64,000 nucleotides of DNA from Streptomyces sp. T12 (GCF_028736035.1 NZ_CP117866.1:11201001-11265000), one strand, 5' to 3'; counted from the stretch's first letter, positions 34,236 to 42,132 are shown. Numbers and translations are program-made. The notes: generated by a model not told the origin, from the letters alone.

Positions 34236-34949
34236 TCAGGTGTCCGTGCTGTGCAGGTCCGGGTAAAGCGCCTCGACCGGGCCGCTCAGAGCCGCCTTGA
34301 CCCCCTTGGTCAACTCGTCGGCCAGGACCTCGTATTCTCCGGCCTCGACGGCGTCGTAGACCGTCGTCACCAGCTGCGTCGGCAGCATCTTGGGTCCGTC
34401 GGCGTGCGCGGCCAGGTCGGTGTCGACGTAGCCCATGTGCACACCCGTCACGTGGACGCCCATGGGTGCGAACTCGATGCGCAGCGAGTTGGTGGCCGAC
34501 CACAGTGCGGCCTTGGACGCGCTGTAGGCGCCGCCGAAGGCATACCAGCTGGCAACGGAGTGCACGTCGATGAGGATTGACCCCTTCTTGGCGGCGAGGA
34601 CCGGTGCGAAGGCGCGGGCGAGGAAGACCGGCCCGAAGAAGTTCGTCTCCATGTTCGCCCGGATGTCCGCCTCGGTGACGTCCAGCAGGCTCGCGCTCGG
34701 CGGGATGGCGCCCGCGTTGTTGACGAGCACGGTGACATCCGCCGCAGCGGCCACGGCTGCGTCGATCGATGCGCGGTCGGTGACGTCAAGGGTCAGGGGG
34801 ACGATGCGTTCATCGTCCCAGGCGCGCGGGGAACGGGCGGTGGCGTAGACCTTGGCGGCGCCGCGTGCCAGGGCGTCGTGGACGAAGTGGGTGCCGATAC
34901 CGCCATTGGCGCCGGTGATAGGGACGACTGCTCCATCGAGGGAGGGCAT
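34236..34949 (-). CDS. short-chain dehydrogenase/reductase (SDR), copy 1
   Basis: This 237-residue classical SDR has VPITGANGGIGTHFVHDAL as the coenzyme motif, LVNNAGAIPPSAS, then the catalytic segment SVASWYAFGGAYSASKAAL with Y-x-x-x-K. The dinucleotide signature ATARSP suggests NADP preference. It is divergent from a TetR gene with palindrome site G between them. It is similar along its length to the SDR at 44869 (RGAAKVYATAR shared), so the two are probably local paralogues placed under different regulators. Confidence 0.9.
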   Translation of the reverse strand: MPSLDGAVVPITGANGGIGTHFVHDALARGAAKVYATARSPRAWDDERIVPLTLDVTDRASIDAAVAAAADVTVLVNNAGAIPPSASLLDVTEADIRANMETNFFGPVFLARAFAPVLAAKKGSILIDVHSVASWYAFGGAYSASKAALWSATNSLRIEFAPMGVHVTGVHMGYVDTDLAAHADGPKMLPTQLVTTVYDAVEAGEYEVLADELTKGVKAALSGPVEALYPDLHSTDT

Positions 34950-35080
34950 TGGTTCCTTCTTTCCGAGGGGGATGCGAGGTTCGTGTCTGCGCACGGATGG
35001 GCAACGACACGTCGCCCCTCGATGGGAGAATGAGCGGAGCCACATTCGAGCTCACACGGCATTGAGTACAATCATAACTG

Positions 35081-35094
35081 ATTACAGTCATAAT
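35081..35094. promoter_or_regulatory. operator-like palindrome, site G
   Basis: ATTACAGTCATAAT lies between the divergent SDR (start 34949) and TetR (start 35116) genes, within the AT-rich stretch 35061-35096 that also holds AATCATAACTG. It fits the ATTAYR-N2-YRTAAT pattern seen upstream of the hydrolases 12-19 kb away. Confidence 0.55.
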
Positions 35095-35115
35095 CTAGGC
35101 CTGGAGGACACCGTC

Positions 35116-35703
35116 ATGCCTGTCGGACGGCGCGAGCGGAACAAGCAGGAGAAACTCGACCGCATCGTCGCTGCCGCCAGTGAACTGTTCGCCGAACACG
35201 GCGTCGATGAGGTCACGACCCAGCAGATCGCTGACCAGGCCGACATCGGCACCGGGACCCTGTTCCTTTATGCCAAGACCAAGGGCGAGCTCCTCCTCCT
35301 TGTCCAGAACGCCAAGTACGTCGAAGCACTTGAGCAGGGCCGGGCGGACGCCGAGGCCGTCCCAGGCGTGCTGGACGCGGTGCTGGCGATCGTCCGGCCG
35401 ATCGTGGAGTGCAACCGCATCCAGATCGACAACGGACGCACCTACCTGCGAGAGATGGTCTTCGGCGACCCCGAGGAGCCCCGGCACGGCGCGGCACTCG
35501 CCATCGTCGCGCAGACCGAGGAGGCCGTCGCCGCCGTGCTGTGCCGAGACGAGCGGGTCGCAGAGGGCGACGCCGCGACGCTGGCACACATCGTGTCCGC
35601 CGTGATGTTCCTCAGCATGGCGGCGAGCGTGAACATCGCCTTGAGCGTCGAGGAGATCGTGCAGGACATCCGGGGGCAGGTTGAGGTCCTGCTGCCTCGC
35701 TGA
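35116..35703 (+). CDS. TetR family regulator divergent from SDR
   Basis: This 195-residue TetR protein is a paralogue of the one at 29470: MPVGRRERNKQEKL at the start, HTH in ASELFAEHGVDEVTTQQIA and DIGTGTLFLY, and IDNGRTYLREMVFGDPEEP in the effector domain. The ATG at 35116 follows TGGAGG. It probably represses the SDR and itself through the palindrome(s) between them. Confidence 0.9.
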   Translation: MPVGRRERNKQEKLDRIVAAASELFAEHGVDEVTTQQIADQADIGTGTLFLYAKTKGELLLLVQNAKYVEALEQGRADAEAVPGVLDAVLAIVRPIVECNRIQIDNGRTYLREMVFGDPEEPRHGAALAIVAQTEEAVAAVLCRDERVAEGDAATLAHIVSAVMFLSMAASVNIALSVEEIVQDIRGQVEVLLPR

Positions 35704-35758
35704 AGCGTGGCCCCAGCCTCAGGCCCGGGCGACCATCCGGGTGGTCCTCGGCTGCGTC

Positions 35759-35875
35759 ATGGCCCGAATCCCTGAATGGCAGGTCGTCCGGCCGTTACTG
35801 CCCATTCCGACATGGCCGGAGGGGTGGGGCGGGCGGCCGGAGGGCTACCGCCACCGCGTGCTGCTGGGATTTCGG
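35759..35875 (+). pseudogene. N-terminal fragment of an IS5-family transposase
   Basis: The frame from the ATG at 35759 reads WQVVRPLLPIPTWPEGWGGR and PEGYRHRVLL, a close match to the DUF4096-type N-terminus of actinomycete IS5 transposases. Similarity ends at about 35875 and the DDE domain is absent. Confidence 0.65.
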
Positions 35876-35886
35876 AGATTGCCTGC

Positions 35887-36310
35887 CTACGTGGCGTCGA
35901 GTCCCCGTCGCACAGCCCCATACCCCAGGATTCCGGGTCGAGGCACGTGTGGTGCGGGCAGCGTTTTGTGGGTCGATTCCAGGATCTTCTCCGACAGTTC
36001 TGTGCCCGCCGAGGCGCGGGCGAGCAGGATCGCGCCGACCAGGGTGGCCACCATGGGGAGGCCGTCGTTGGCGTCGGTGGACATCCACGCGGCGAATTCC
36101 TGGACTCCGGCCGCGTACGTTTCGCGTACCTCCCCGGCTGTGGGATCGCGAGCCATGTCCCCTGCGAATCCGGCGGTGGGGCAACCGGTGCCGGGCTGGT
36201 CACGGTGCTCGGCCGACAGGTAGAAGCCGACGAGGGCGCCGCGCGCGGTGGCGTGATCGCCGTGCGCCGTGTCGAACGACGCCAGAAGTAGGTCAAGGTC
36301 CCCGCAACGG
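35887..36310 (-). pseudogene. TetR effector-domain fragment without HTH
   Basis: The reverse strand encodes ARGALVGFYLSAEHRDQPGTG-like sequence (FYLSAEHRDQPGTGCPTAGF), AGVQEFAAWMSTDANDG and LVGAILLARASAGTELSEKI, the C-terminal half of a TetR protein related to the one at 37823. No HTH precedes it and unrelated sequence begins upstream of about 36310. It abuts the IS5 fragment, which probably marks the event that truncated it. Confidence 0.6.
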
Positions 36311-36855
36311 CGCCACCGACTCCGCGTGGCTCCACTTGTCACTGCACCGGCTGATGTGCCCGCGCCACCAACAAGCCACTCCCGACCTACGACTCACCTC
36401 CACCGTCCACACCCAAGGCGTGTCCGAACTCGCCGCCGCGCACTACACCCACCAGCGCCTGCTACAACACCCCCGAGCCGCCACCGCCTGGACCACACCA
36501 CGCGCCATCACCCGCCCGACTGGCTCCGAGCCCTGTGGAACGGCGCTGCCACGGCCCTGGGAGTAGCCAGCGCGGCCAGGCAGGACCACCCTGCCCGGCC
36601 GCTGCCGCCGCCCGGACGTCATGCGGCGTGGAACTCGTGGGCGTGGCCGCCGCGCCACTCCACCCACTGAGTGGTGTGCATCGCGAAGTCGCAGGTCGCG
36701 GCTCTGGTGTGAGTGACGAGTGGGGTAATCGCGCCGGTCGGCGGCCGATGGCCATGGCGTAGATCATCGGGCCGGTCCGGTTCCGGCGGGATGCCGGGTT
36801 CGGCTGCGCCTGCCTCCGCCCCCCCGCCTACGATCCGTCGGCAGGTCGGCACGCC
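36311..36855. other. unrecognised coding-like debris
   Basis: No intact gene is supported. A forward frame from about 36315 to 36475 reads DSAWLHLSLHRLMCPRHQQA and VSELAAAHYTHQRLLQHP with coding-like codon bias. A reverse frame ending at 36619 reads TRAATCDFAMHTTQWVEWRG. Neither could be assigned to a family. Both look like gene fragments left by insertions on either side. Confidence 0.3.
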
Positions 36856-37345
36856 ATGAGAACGCGGGAGGGTGCGGGGATGCAGGAGCGGCAGTGGATC
36901 ACCGCCCGCCGGAGCGAACTGGACGCCCTCGCCGAGCAGTTGACCAAGCAGCTTCAGGAGGTCGAGGTCGAGCGGGACGAACTGGCGATCGCCGAGCGGG
37001 TGTTGAACCGCCTGGCCGAGCAGGCCCACGCCGACGCCGAGGCGGCCGATTCTGTCGCTCCGGTACCGGTGAAGGTAGCCGGGCGGGCGGTCCTGCTCAT
37101 CCCGCACCGCACCGCACCGCACCGACGCGGCCGACGAGAGCGCGCTGCCCGGCGACTACCGCAAGATCCTGGCGATCGTGCGGGAGGCCGACGGGCCGGT
37201 GCAGGTCAGGGCGGTCGGTGAGCGGCTGGGCCTGGATGCCTCGGTGTGCGGCAAGCTGGAGCCTTTGCGGGCGAAGATGACCAAGCTCGCCGACCGCGGC
37301 TGGCTGCACAAGCGGCCCGACGTGCGGTTCACCGCACGCTCGTAA
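36856..37345 (+). pseudogene. IS-associated coiled-coil/winged-helix protein, frameshifted at a CACCG repeat
   Basis: The first part encodes a helical segment, ARRSELDALAEQLTKQLQEV, ERDELAIAERVLNRLAEQ, then VKVAGRAVLLIPHR. The natural continuation, ESALPGDYRKILAIVREADG and LEPLRAKMTKLADRGWLHK, is in a different frame and ends at the TAA at 37343-37345. The frame change coincides with four CACCG units at 37105-37124. Proteins of this type commonly lie directly upstream of IS transposases in Streptomyces, as here. Confidence 0.65.
37105..37124. repeat. (CACCG)4 tract at a frameshift
   Basis: Four exact CACCG units. Because the unit is five bases, gain or loss of one unit changes the reading frame of the surrounding gene. 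Confidence 0.9.
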
Positions 37346-37396
37346 CTGCGCGGGCAGGCCGTAACGGGCGGGCCCCCGGCGGCAGTTGAGTTTGGT

Positions 37397-37830
37397 GTGA
37401 AGAAAAACAACGGTCTCACCGACGGTCCTGACGGCCTTGTCCACACCGCCCGCCTGCCGCTGTCGAGCGAGACCTTGAACTATCTCGCCGGCCTGATACG
37501 CGGCCGCCTGAAGAAGATCGCCTCGCGGTGGCGGACGCTGCCCGCCGGGAAGATCGCCGGCATCGTGCTGGCGGTGCTGCGCTGTGACCAGCGGCCCGGC
37601 GATCTGGCCGGCGGGAACGGGGTGCACCGCACCACCGTGAGCCGGTGGGTGCGCGAGGTCGTGGGCCTGCTGGCCGCCCGCGCCCCGCGCCTGGACCGCG
37701 CGTTGAAGAAGATCGCCCGAAAGGGCGGCGCGGTGGTCCTGCCGGTGTTCGTACTGAGGCGACTGGGAGCCGGCCTCGTGCTGCTCATGGTACTGAGCTG
37801 GGCTTGCGTCGGTCGGCTGCGGTCAGGTTT
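37397..37830 (+). pseudogene. N-terminal part of an IS5-type transposase
   Basis: The frame from about 37397 reads LVHTARLPLSSETLNYLAGL, a helix-turn-helix region RTTVSRWVREVVGLLAARAP, and ALKKIARKGGAVVLPV. This is the HTH half of a Streptomyces IS5-family transposase; the DDE catalytic domain should follow but the sequence loses similarity near 37750 and the open frame runs antisense into the TetR gene at 37823. It pairs with the frameshifted helper upstream as one dead insertion element. Confidence 0.6.
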
Positions 37831-38431
37831 CTGGACCCCTTGCCGCCGGCTGGTCGCTGTTGCCCTGTGTCAGTGACGCGAGAATTTCCTTGCGGCAGAC
37901 ATCGAGGATTTCGCCCGCCAGCGGAGAACCGTCCGGGCATGCCCGCGACAACATGATCGCGCCGACCGAATGGGCGAGCATGTCGATCACCATCGTGCGG
38001 GCCGCGCGCTGGTCCGCATCCCCCGGCGTATCGCTTTGGGGCTGAAGGGCCGTCAGCAGGTTCTCGATCCCGGCTGCGAACTCTGTTTTGATGTCCGCCG
38101 GCTGACGTGCGGCGTCGCCGCCGAGGGCCGCGATGGTGCAGCCGTCGCCGCGCCCGTCGCGATGCTCCCGCGAGACGTAGCGCTCGACGAACGCGGCGGG
38201 GTCCAGACCTTCTGTCCGTGCCACGGTCTGCGAGAGCCCGCTTGCGGACGCTTCGGCCATCAGGTCGGCCTTGGAGCGGAAGTGCTTGTAGAACCCGCCA
38301 TGGGTGAACCCGGCGGCTGCCATCAGTTCTGCCACGCCGACACCGTCATAGCCGCGCTCACGGAACAGCCTGGAGGCTGTCGCGACGATGTGGGCACGGT
38401 TCTGCTCTGCCTGTGCCTTGGTGACCCGCAT
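37823..38431 (-). CDS. TetR family regulator divergent from hydrolase copy 5
   Basis: This 202-residue TetR protein has an HTH in ASRLFRERGYDGVGVAELMA and AGFTHGGFYKHFRSK, and an effector domain with VSREHRDGRGDGCTIAALGG. It is divergent from the alpha/beta hydrolase starting at 38563. Two perfect 16-bp palindromes occupy the 131-bp gap, giving a strong case for it as repressor of both genes. The ATG at 38431 is the first in good family alignment. Confidence 0.9.
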   Translation of the reverse strand: MRVTKAQAEQNRAHIVATASRLFRERGYDGVGVAELMAAAGFTHGGFYKHFRSKADLMAEASASGLSQTVARTEGLDPAAFVERYVSREHRDGRGDGCTIAALGGDAARQPADIKTEFAAGIENLLTALQPQSDTPGDADQRAARTMVIDMLAHSVGAIMLSRACPDGSPLAGEILDVCRKEILASLTQGNSDQPAARGPET

Positions 38432-38479
38432 GTCCAGCCGTCCCTTCGTCGGTCGACGCTCGACGGTCCAGCATACATA

Positions 38480-38495
38480 GATGTCGATCGACATC
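38480..38495. promoter_or_regulatory. perfect 16-bp palindrome, operator 1
   Basis: GATGTCGATCGACATC is perfectly self-complementary and lies 48 bp upstream of the TetR start. Its partner at 38514 has the same GATG-N-CGATCG-N-CATC frame. Confidence 0.75.
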
Positions 38496-38513
38496 AAAGA
38501 GCTTGACTTTTTA

Positions 38514-38529
38514 GATGACGATCGTCATC
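38514..38529. promoter_or_regulatory. perfect 16-bp palindrome, operator 2
   Basis: GATGACGATCGTCATC is perfectly self-complementary and lies 33 bp upstream of the hydrolase start at 38563. Its centre is 34 bp (about three helical turns) from the centre of operator 1. Confidence 0.75.
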
Positions 38530-38562
38530 GTATTGCTCACCCCCTCCAGAAAGGCTCAGGCC

Positions 38563-39402
38563 ATGAGTGACACGCATGTGACCGCACCGACTCAGTACAT
38601 CGAGGTTGACGGCGACCGGTTCGCCTACCGGCGCTGGGGCAAGCCCTCGGGCGTCCCGATCTTCCTGGTCCAGCACTTCCGCGGGGGGATGGACAACTGG
38701 GACCCGCTGCTCACCGACGGCCTGGCCGAAGGCCGTGAGGTCATCCTGTTCAACGGCCGCGGCATCGCCTCGTCATCGGGCACGCCGCGTAACCGGATGG
38801 AGGACATGGCCGACGACATCGCCGCGGTCATCCGGGCGCTGGGGCTGGAGCAGGTCGACCTGCTCGGCTTCTCGCTCGGCGGTTACCAGGTGCAGGAGGT
38901 CACGCTGCGCCATCCCCAGCTGGTGCGCAAGCTCCTCCTGCTCGGCACCGGCCTCCGAGGCGGCGACCCGACAAGTGACCCCCAGGTGCCTCAGTACGCC
39001 CTGAACCCGGTCCCCACCCTGGAGGACTTCCTCTTCCTGTTCTTCGGCCGCTCGGAAGCCGCGAAGCAAGCGGGCAAGGCCTTTTGGGAGCGCCGCCACC
39101 AGCGGGCCGACCAGGACCCGCCGAGCTCGCCCGCGGTCGCACAGGCGCAGTTCGAAGCGACCGTCGCCTACGCGGAACCGCTGCCGGGCGAGAACCCCTA
39201 CGCCCACCTGAATGCGATCACCCAGCCGACGCTGGTCCTCAACGGCGAGAACGACGTGATGATCGCCTCGATCAACTCCTGGCACCTCGCCCAGAACATC
39301 CCCAACGCTCAGCTGCTGATCTACCCCGATGCCGGGCATGGAGCGCAGTTCCAGTATCCCGAGCGGTTCCTGAAGCACGCCATTCAGTTCCTCGACGAGT
39401 AA
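38563..39402 (+). CDS. alpha/beta hydrolase, D-x-W-D-P subgroup (copy 5)
   Basis: This 279-residue hydrolase has VQHFRGGMDNWDPLLTDG in place of the usual HGxP, FNGRGIASSSGTP, nucleophile elbow GFSLGG, acid in NGENDVMIAS and histidine in DAGHGAQFQYP. It is closest to copy 2 in the QHFRG/NRFRG region. The ATG at 38563 starts the conserved part. Regulation by the divergent TetR through two palindromes is likely. Confidence 0.9.
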   Translation: MSDTHVTAPTQYIEVDGDRFAYRRWGKPSGVPIFLVQHFRGGMDNWDPLLTDGLAEGREVILFNGRGIASSSGTPRNRMEDMADDIAAVIRALGLEQVDLLGFSLGGYQVQEVTLRHPQLVRKLLLLGTGLRGGDPTSDPQVPQYALNPVPTLEDFLFLFFGRSEAAKQAGKAFWERRHQRADQDPPSSPAVAQAQFEATVAYAEPLPGENPYAHLNAITQPTLVLNGENDVMIASINSWHLAQNIPNAQLLIYPDAGHGAQFQYPERFLKHAIQFLDE

Positions 39403-39499
39403 CGTCTGCGGGGCTTCGGTGCAGTCGCTGACGCCTGGTCCGTGATGACGGGCCGCAGGCTCACCGGATCCCCGGAATGCGACACGCACACCTTCCCAG

Positions 39500-39925
39500 G
39501 CCATGGAGTCCTCTACGCCCCCGTGGTCGAAACGGAAGACAGTCCGGCCAACGGATCGTCGCCGATTTCGCCGGCTTGACCAGCTGCGCGAGAATCCGGC
39601 AGGCCGGACCCCGGCCGCCGGAGCGGCTGGCTGAGGTAGGCGCATCCTGCGTGATCGAGGGTGCGCCATCGCCCGGCTGCCGTGCCCGCTCCCACGGTGT
39701 CCACCACCGCGACCTTCCGGCCGGGACGGCTGATACGTGCCGCACGGGCGTGGAAGACGTGGGCGCCGGCCGCGCCGTCGGTGACCACGACGAAGAGCGC
39801 CTGAGTTCCAGCCACTGGGCGGCGATCCGCTCGATCGTGGTGTCCGGGTAGAGCCACTCGACGTCCTCGCTGCCGGCCTTGACGACGTGGGCGTCGCCGC
39901 TCCTTCCAGCGTGCCGCGGGCCGGT
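39500..39925 (-). pseudogene. remnant of a PfkB family sugar kinase
   Basis: The reverse strand reads AHVVKAGSEDVEWLYPD and IERIAAQWLELR, then, after a frame change, ALFVVVTDGAAGAHVFHARA and KVAVVDTVGAG. This is the C-terminal half of a fructokinase-like PfkB protein. The catalytic DTVGAGD motif is cut after GAG, and the N-terminal half is missing. Together with neighbouring pieces it marks a heavily deleted interval between 39403 and 40172. Confidence 0.6.
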
Positions 39926-39929
39926 CTGC

Positions 39930-40146
39930 TGGGCGAGTCGGCCCGGGGGCGGCAGGGAGTGTCGCCGGACCAGTCCCAGAGGCTCCGCTCGCCGAGACGA
40001 GGGTCGTACAGGGCCCGACCGCCGGCGCCGAACTGCCCGAGCTCGGTCATCAGCGCAACGCCGGTCTGGATCTCGTCCGCTGTCCAGCCGGTGATTCCTT
40101 GATCATCGGTAGTCGGCTGCGCGCCACGCCCAGCGTCCTTTCGCAC
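39930..40146 (-). other. unassigned coding-like fragment
   Basis: A reverse frame from a GTG at 40146 reads TTDDQGITGWTADEIQTGVA, MTELGQFGAGGRALYDPRLG and ERSLWDWSGDTPC with good codon bias, then continues into low-quality sequence. It lies just downstream of the small recombinase-associated gene at 40173. No family was recognised. Confidence 0.25.
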
Positions 40147-40172
40147 GCCAGGAGCCTGCGGGGGGGGCGGAT

Positions 40173-40583
40173 TCAGGAGGGCCCGGGCGGCGCGGGCCTG
40201 CTGCGGTTGGGCAGTGGAAGAACGGTGTCGCCGCTGCGCAGTGCGTCGATTTCGAGAGCCAGCTGGCGGATGGCCTCCTCGTACAGAGCGAGGGTGCGGC
40301 GCAGGTCGGTGTTCTCCTTCCGTAGCCGGCTCAGGTTGGTTTCCGTATGTGCGTCGGATCCGGAGGGTTCCGTCTGCGTCGCAGACTGGGCCGGCGCCGG
40401 GATGCGGGGCCGGAAGTGCACGTCGATCAGGTCGGCGTAGTGCCGGTGGAAGGTGGCGTGCGGGATGTCCAGGAGCCGCTCGATCGCGGTCACGGTGGGG
40501 CTCCGTCCGCGGGCTGCTGCCTCGGCAAGGACGGTGTCGATGGCGGCTTTGACGGTCTCGGTGCCGGGCAGGGCGCGTTTCAC
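40173..40583 (-). CDS. small HTH/coiled-coil protein of a Tn554-like recombinase module
   Basis: This 136-residue protein begins with a helix-turn-helix-like region (SPTVTAIERLLDIPHATFHRHYADL) and ends in a coiled coil (LRKENTDLRRTLALYEEAIR). This resembles DUF6262/TnpC-type accessory proteins encoded after tyrosine recombinases in Tn554-like elements. Its GTG start overlaps the TGA of the upstream recombinase fragment (GTGA), the usual coupling in such modules. With the recombinase truncated it is probably a non-functional leftover. Confidence 0.6.
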   Translation of the reverse strand: MKRALPGTETVKAAIDTVLAEAAARGRSPTVTAIERLLDIPHATFHRHYADLIDVHFRPRIPAPAQSATQTEPSGSDAHTETNLSRLRKENTDLRRTLALYEEAIRQLALEIDALRSGDTVLPLPNRSRPAPPGPS

Positions 40584-41010
40584 TCGGCGATCTCCGGGGC
40601 GTGGCATGTGAGGAACGCAGCGGTGGCGCGGTGCCTTTCCTCCAGGCGGTGACGGACGTAGGGGGCGAGGCGGTCGCTGTCGGCGAGGGCGTCCTCCAGG
40701 CGGGCGAAGTGACCGGTGAGGGCCTGCAGGTTGGCGGGCGTGAGAGCGGTGTTGCGGCAGACCAGCGGTTTGCAGTCGGCCATGACCGGCTGATCGGCGG
40801 GGCCCTCGGACGTGCGGCACAGGGCACGGTCGGGGTTGTAGACGCAGGTGATGAAGGTGCCCGGGCACAGGCGGGTGTCGTGGCGGGCCAGGATGCGGCG
40901 CAGGCGGGCTTCGTCGGTGACAACCCGGCCGTCGAAGACGGTGTGGCGGGCGAGCTCGGCGAGCCGGGCTTCGGCTTCCTCTCCGGCGGGGCCCGTGAGG
41001 GACGGCCGGT
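40580..41010 (-). pseudogene. C-terminal fragment of a large tyrosine recombinase (module 1)
   Basis: The reverse strand encodes AEARLAELARHTVFDGRVVT, ARHDTRLCPGTFITCVYNPD, DCKPLVCRNTALTPANLQAL and HRLEERHRATAAFL. The cysteine pattern and the CRNTALTPAN block match the end of Tn554 TnpB-like integrases of actinomycetes. Similarity stops at about 41010, where the opposite strand begins another recombinase tail. The catalytic core is gone. Confidence 0.6.
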
Positions 41011-41011
41011 C

Positions 41012-41289
41012 GCCTGGCCGATCTGCTGCGCAACCGTGAGCGTCTGGCCGCCTTCGCCAACGCCGACCCCTGGGCCAAGGCCGAGGCCACGCCATCGGAC
41101 GACGAGATTGCCCGTGTCCGCCGCCTGGTTCAGCGGGTGCGCCAGGACCTCGATGAGCTCACCGACGAGGACCGGGCCCAGATTCGCGAGGCAGTCGCAC
41201 TGGTCCGCCGCAGCCGCGGTGTCTCCCTGGGCATGCCGCGCGTCCGCCAGCCCTGCCCGACCTTCGCCCGGAGAGAACCGAATGACCAG
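41012..41289 (+). pseudogene. C-terminal fragment of a second tyrosine recombinase (module 2)
   Basis: The forward frame reads RLADLLRNRERLAAFANADP, RVRQDLDELTDEDRAQIREA and VRRSRGVSLGMPRVRQPCP, typical of the C-terminal tail of actinomycete Tn554-like integrases. The catalytic domain is missing and the fragment begins where module 1 ends on the other strand. The reading frame does not close cleanly at the next gene, suggesting a small frameshift near 41270. Confidence 0.55.
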
Positions 41290-41797
41290 CATGACCGACG
41301 GGCGGCGGGCCGACTCGGCCCGCCGCCGCGAACGCGTTCTCAAAGCCCTCGATGTCCTGCTGCGAAGCGACCAGGACATCACGGTCTCCGGCCTGGCCCG
41401 CGCGGCACGAGTGGACCGCACCTACCTCTACCGGCACCGCGACCTCCTCGAACGCGTCCACGCCGCCGCAGCCGCCCCACCAGAAGAAGGCCGGATTGCG
41501 ACCGTCAGCCGGGCCTCGCTGCGGGCAGACCTGACCAACGCGCTGGAGCGAAACAGGCGGCTGGCAGTCCGGGTCCGGCAGCTGGAGAGGCGTCTCTCCG
41601 AGAGCCTCGGTGAAAGCGCATGGCAGGAATCCGGCCTTGGAGCGTCCGCCGACATCGACCAGCTTCAGCGTCGCATCACGTTGCTCGAACAAGACCTGGC
41701 CGACATAAGGGGCCAGCTCGATGAGCGGACCGAGGAACTCGATGCGGCGCGAGCGGCTAACCGGGAACTGACCCGGGCACTGAACCAGGCCCGCTGA
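41282..41797 (+). CDS. DUF6262-like HTH/coiled-coil recombinase accessory protein (module 2)
   Basis: This 171-residue protein has an N-terminal HTH resembling TetR (VLKALDVLLRSDQDITVSGL, VDRTYLYRHRDLLERVH) followed by two coiled-coil stretches (ALERNRRLAVRVRQLERRL and LQRRITLLEQDLADIRGQLD). It is the counterpart of the gene at 40173 in the opposite orientation. Such proteins accompany tyrosine recombinases and may assist recombination. The gene itself looks intact although its partner recombinase is truncated. An ATG at 41291 is an alternative start. Confidence 0.65.
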   Translation: MTSMTDGRRADSARRRERVLKALDVLLRSDQDITVSGLARAARVDRTYLYRHRDLLERVHAAAAAPPEEGRIATVSRASLRADLTNALERNRRLAVRVRQLERRLSESLGESAWQESGLGASADIDQLQRRITLLEQDLADIRGQLDERTEELDAARAANRELTRALNQAR

Positions 41798-42002
41798 CGC
41801 CATCTACCGGCTCCGGCGCCCTAGCTCAGTGCCCGCTTCTGTGACCCGCCGCTCACCCGGAAACCGGCGCGACGTCTGCCGCTGATTCCCTGCAAGTCCG
41901 GCGTGTCGTCCCTACACCCCGCTCTACTCGACCGAGGGCTTGGACCATGTGGGAGAACCAGCTCGGCGTGCTCGGCCTTTTGCCGAACGCTCCCCGACTT
42001 GC

Positions 42003-42022
42003 ACCTGACGTTGGCGTCAGGT
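42003..42022 (+). promoter_or_regulatory. MerR-type operator/promoter, site 1
   Basis: ACCTGACGTTGGCGTCAGGT has 8-bp inverted arms around TTGG. A TTGCAC -35 box overlaps its left end and a TTTAGC-like -10 lies about 20 bp further, the long spacing typical of MerR-activated promoters. It lies about 110 bp upstream of the MDR at 42133. It matches the site at 45654 on the opposite strand at 34 of 38 positions including flanks. Confidence 0.75.
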
Positions 42023-42132
42023 TTTAGCGTGGCTGCTGTTGGCGCTCCGCAGCTCGCTGCGGACATCGCCTCCCTACGTCAATGATCTTCCGTGTCTGCT
42101 GTGAGCAGGTGCGACCGATACATGGAGTTCTC

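Noticed and set aside
13914..39402. Gamma-butyrolactone biosynthesis or receptor locus
   Set aside because: There are many TetR regulators, but no AfsA-like synthase or ScbR-type receptor sequence was recognised, so a signalling-molecule locus is not supported.
38773..41421. 882-codon reverse open frame across hydrolase copy 5 and the recombinase region
   Set aside because: Most of it is antisense to the hydrolase or out of frame with recombinase fragments; only a short part (39930-40146) looks coding-like and is listed separately.
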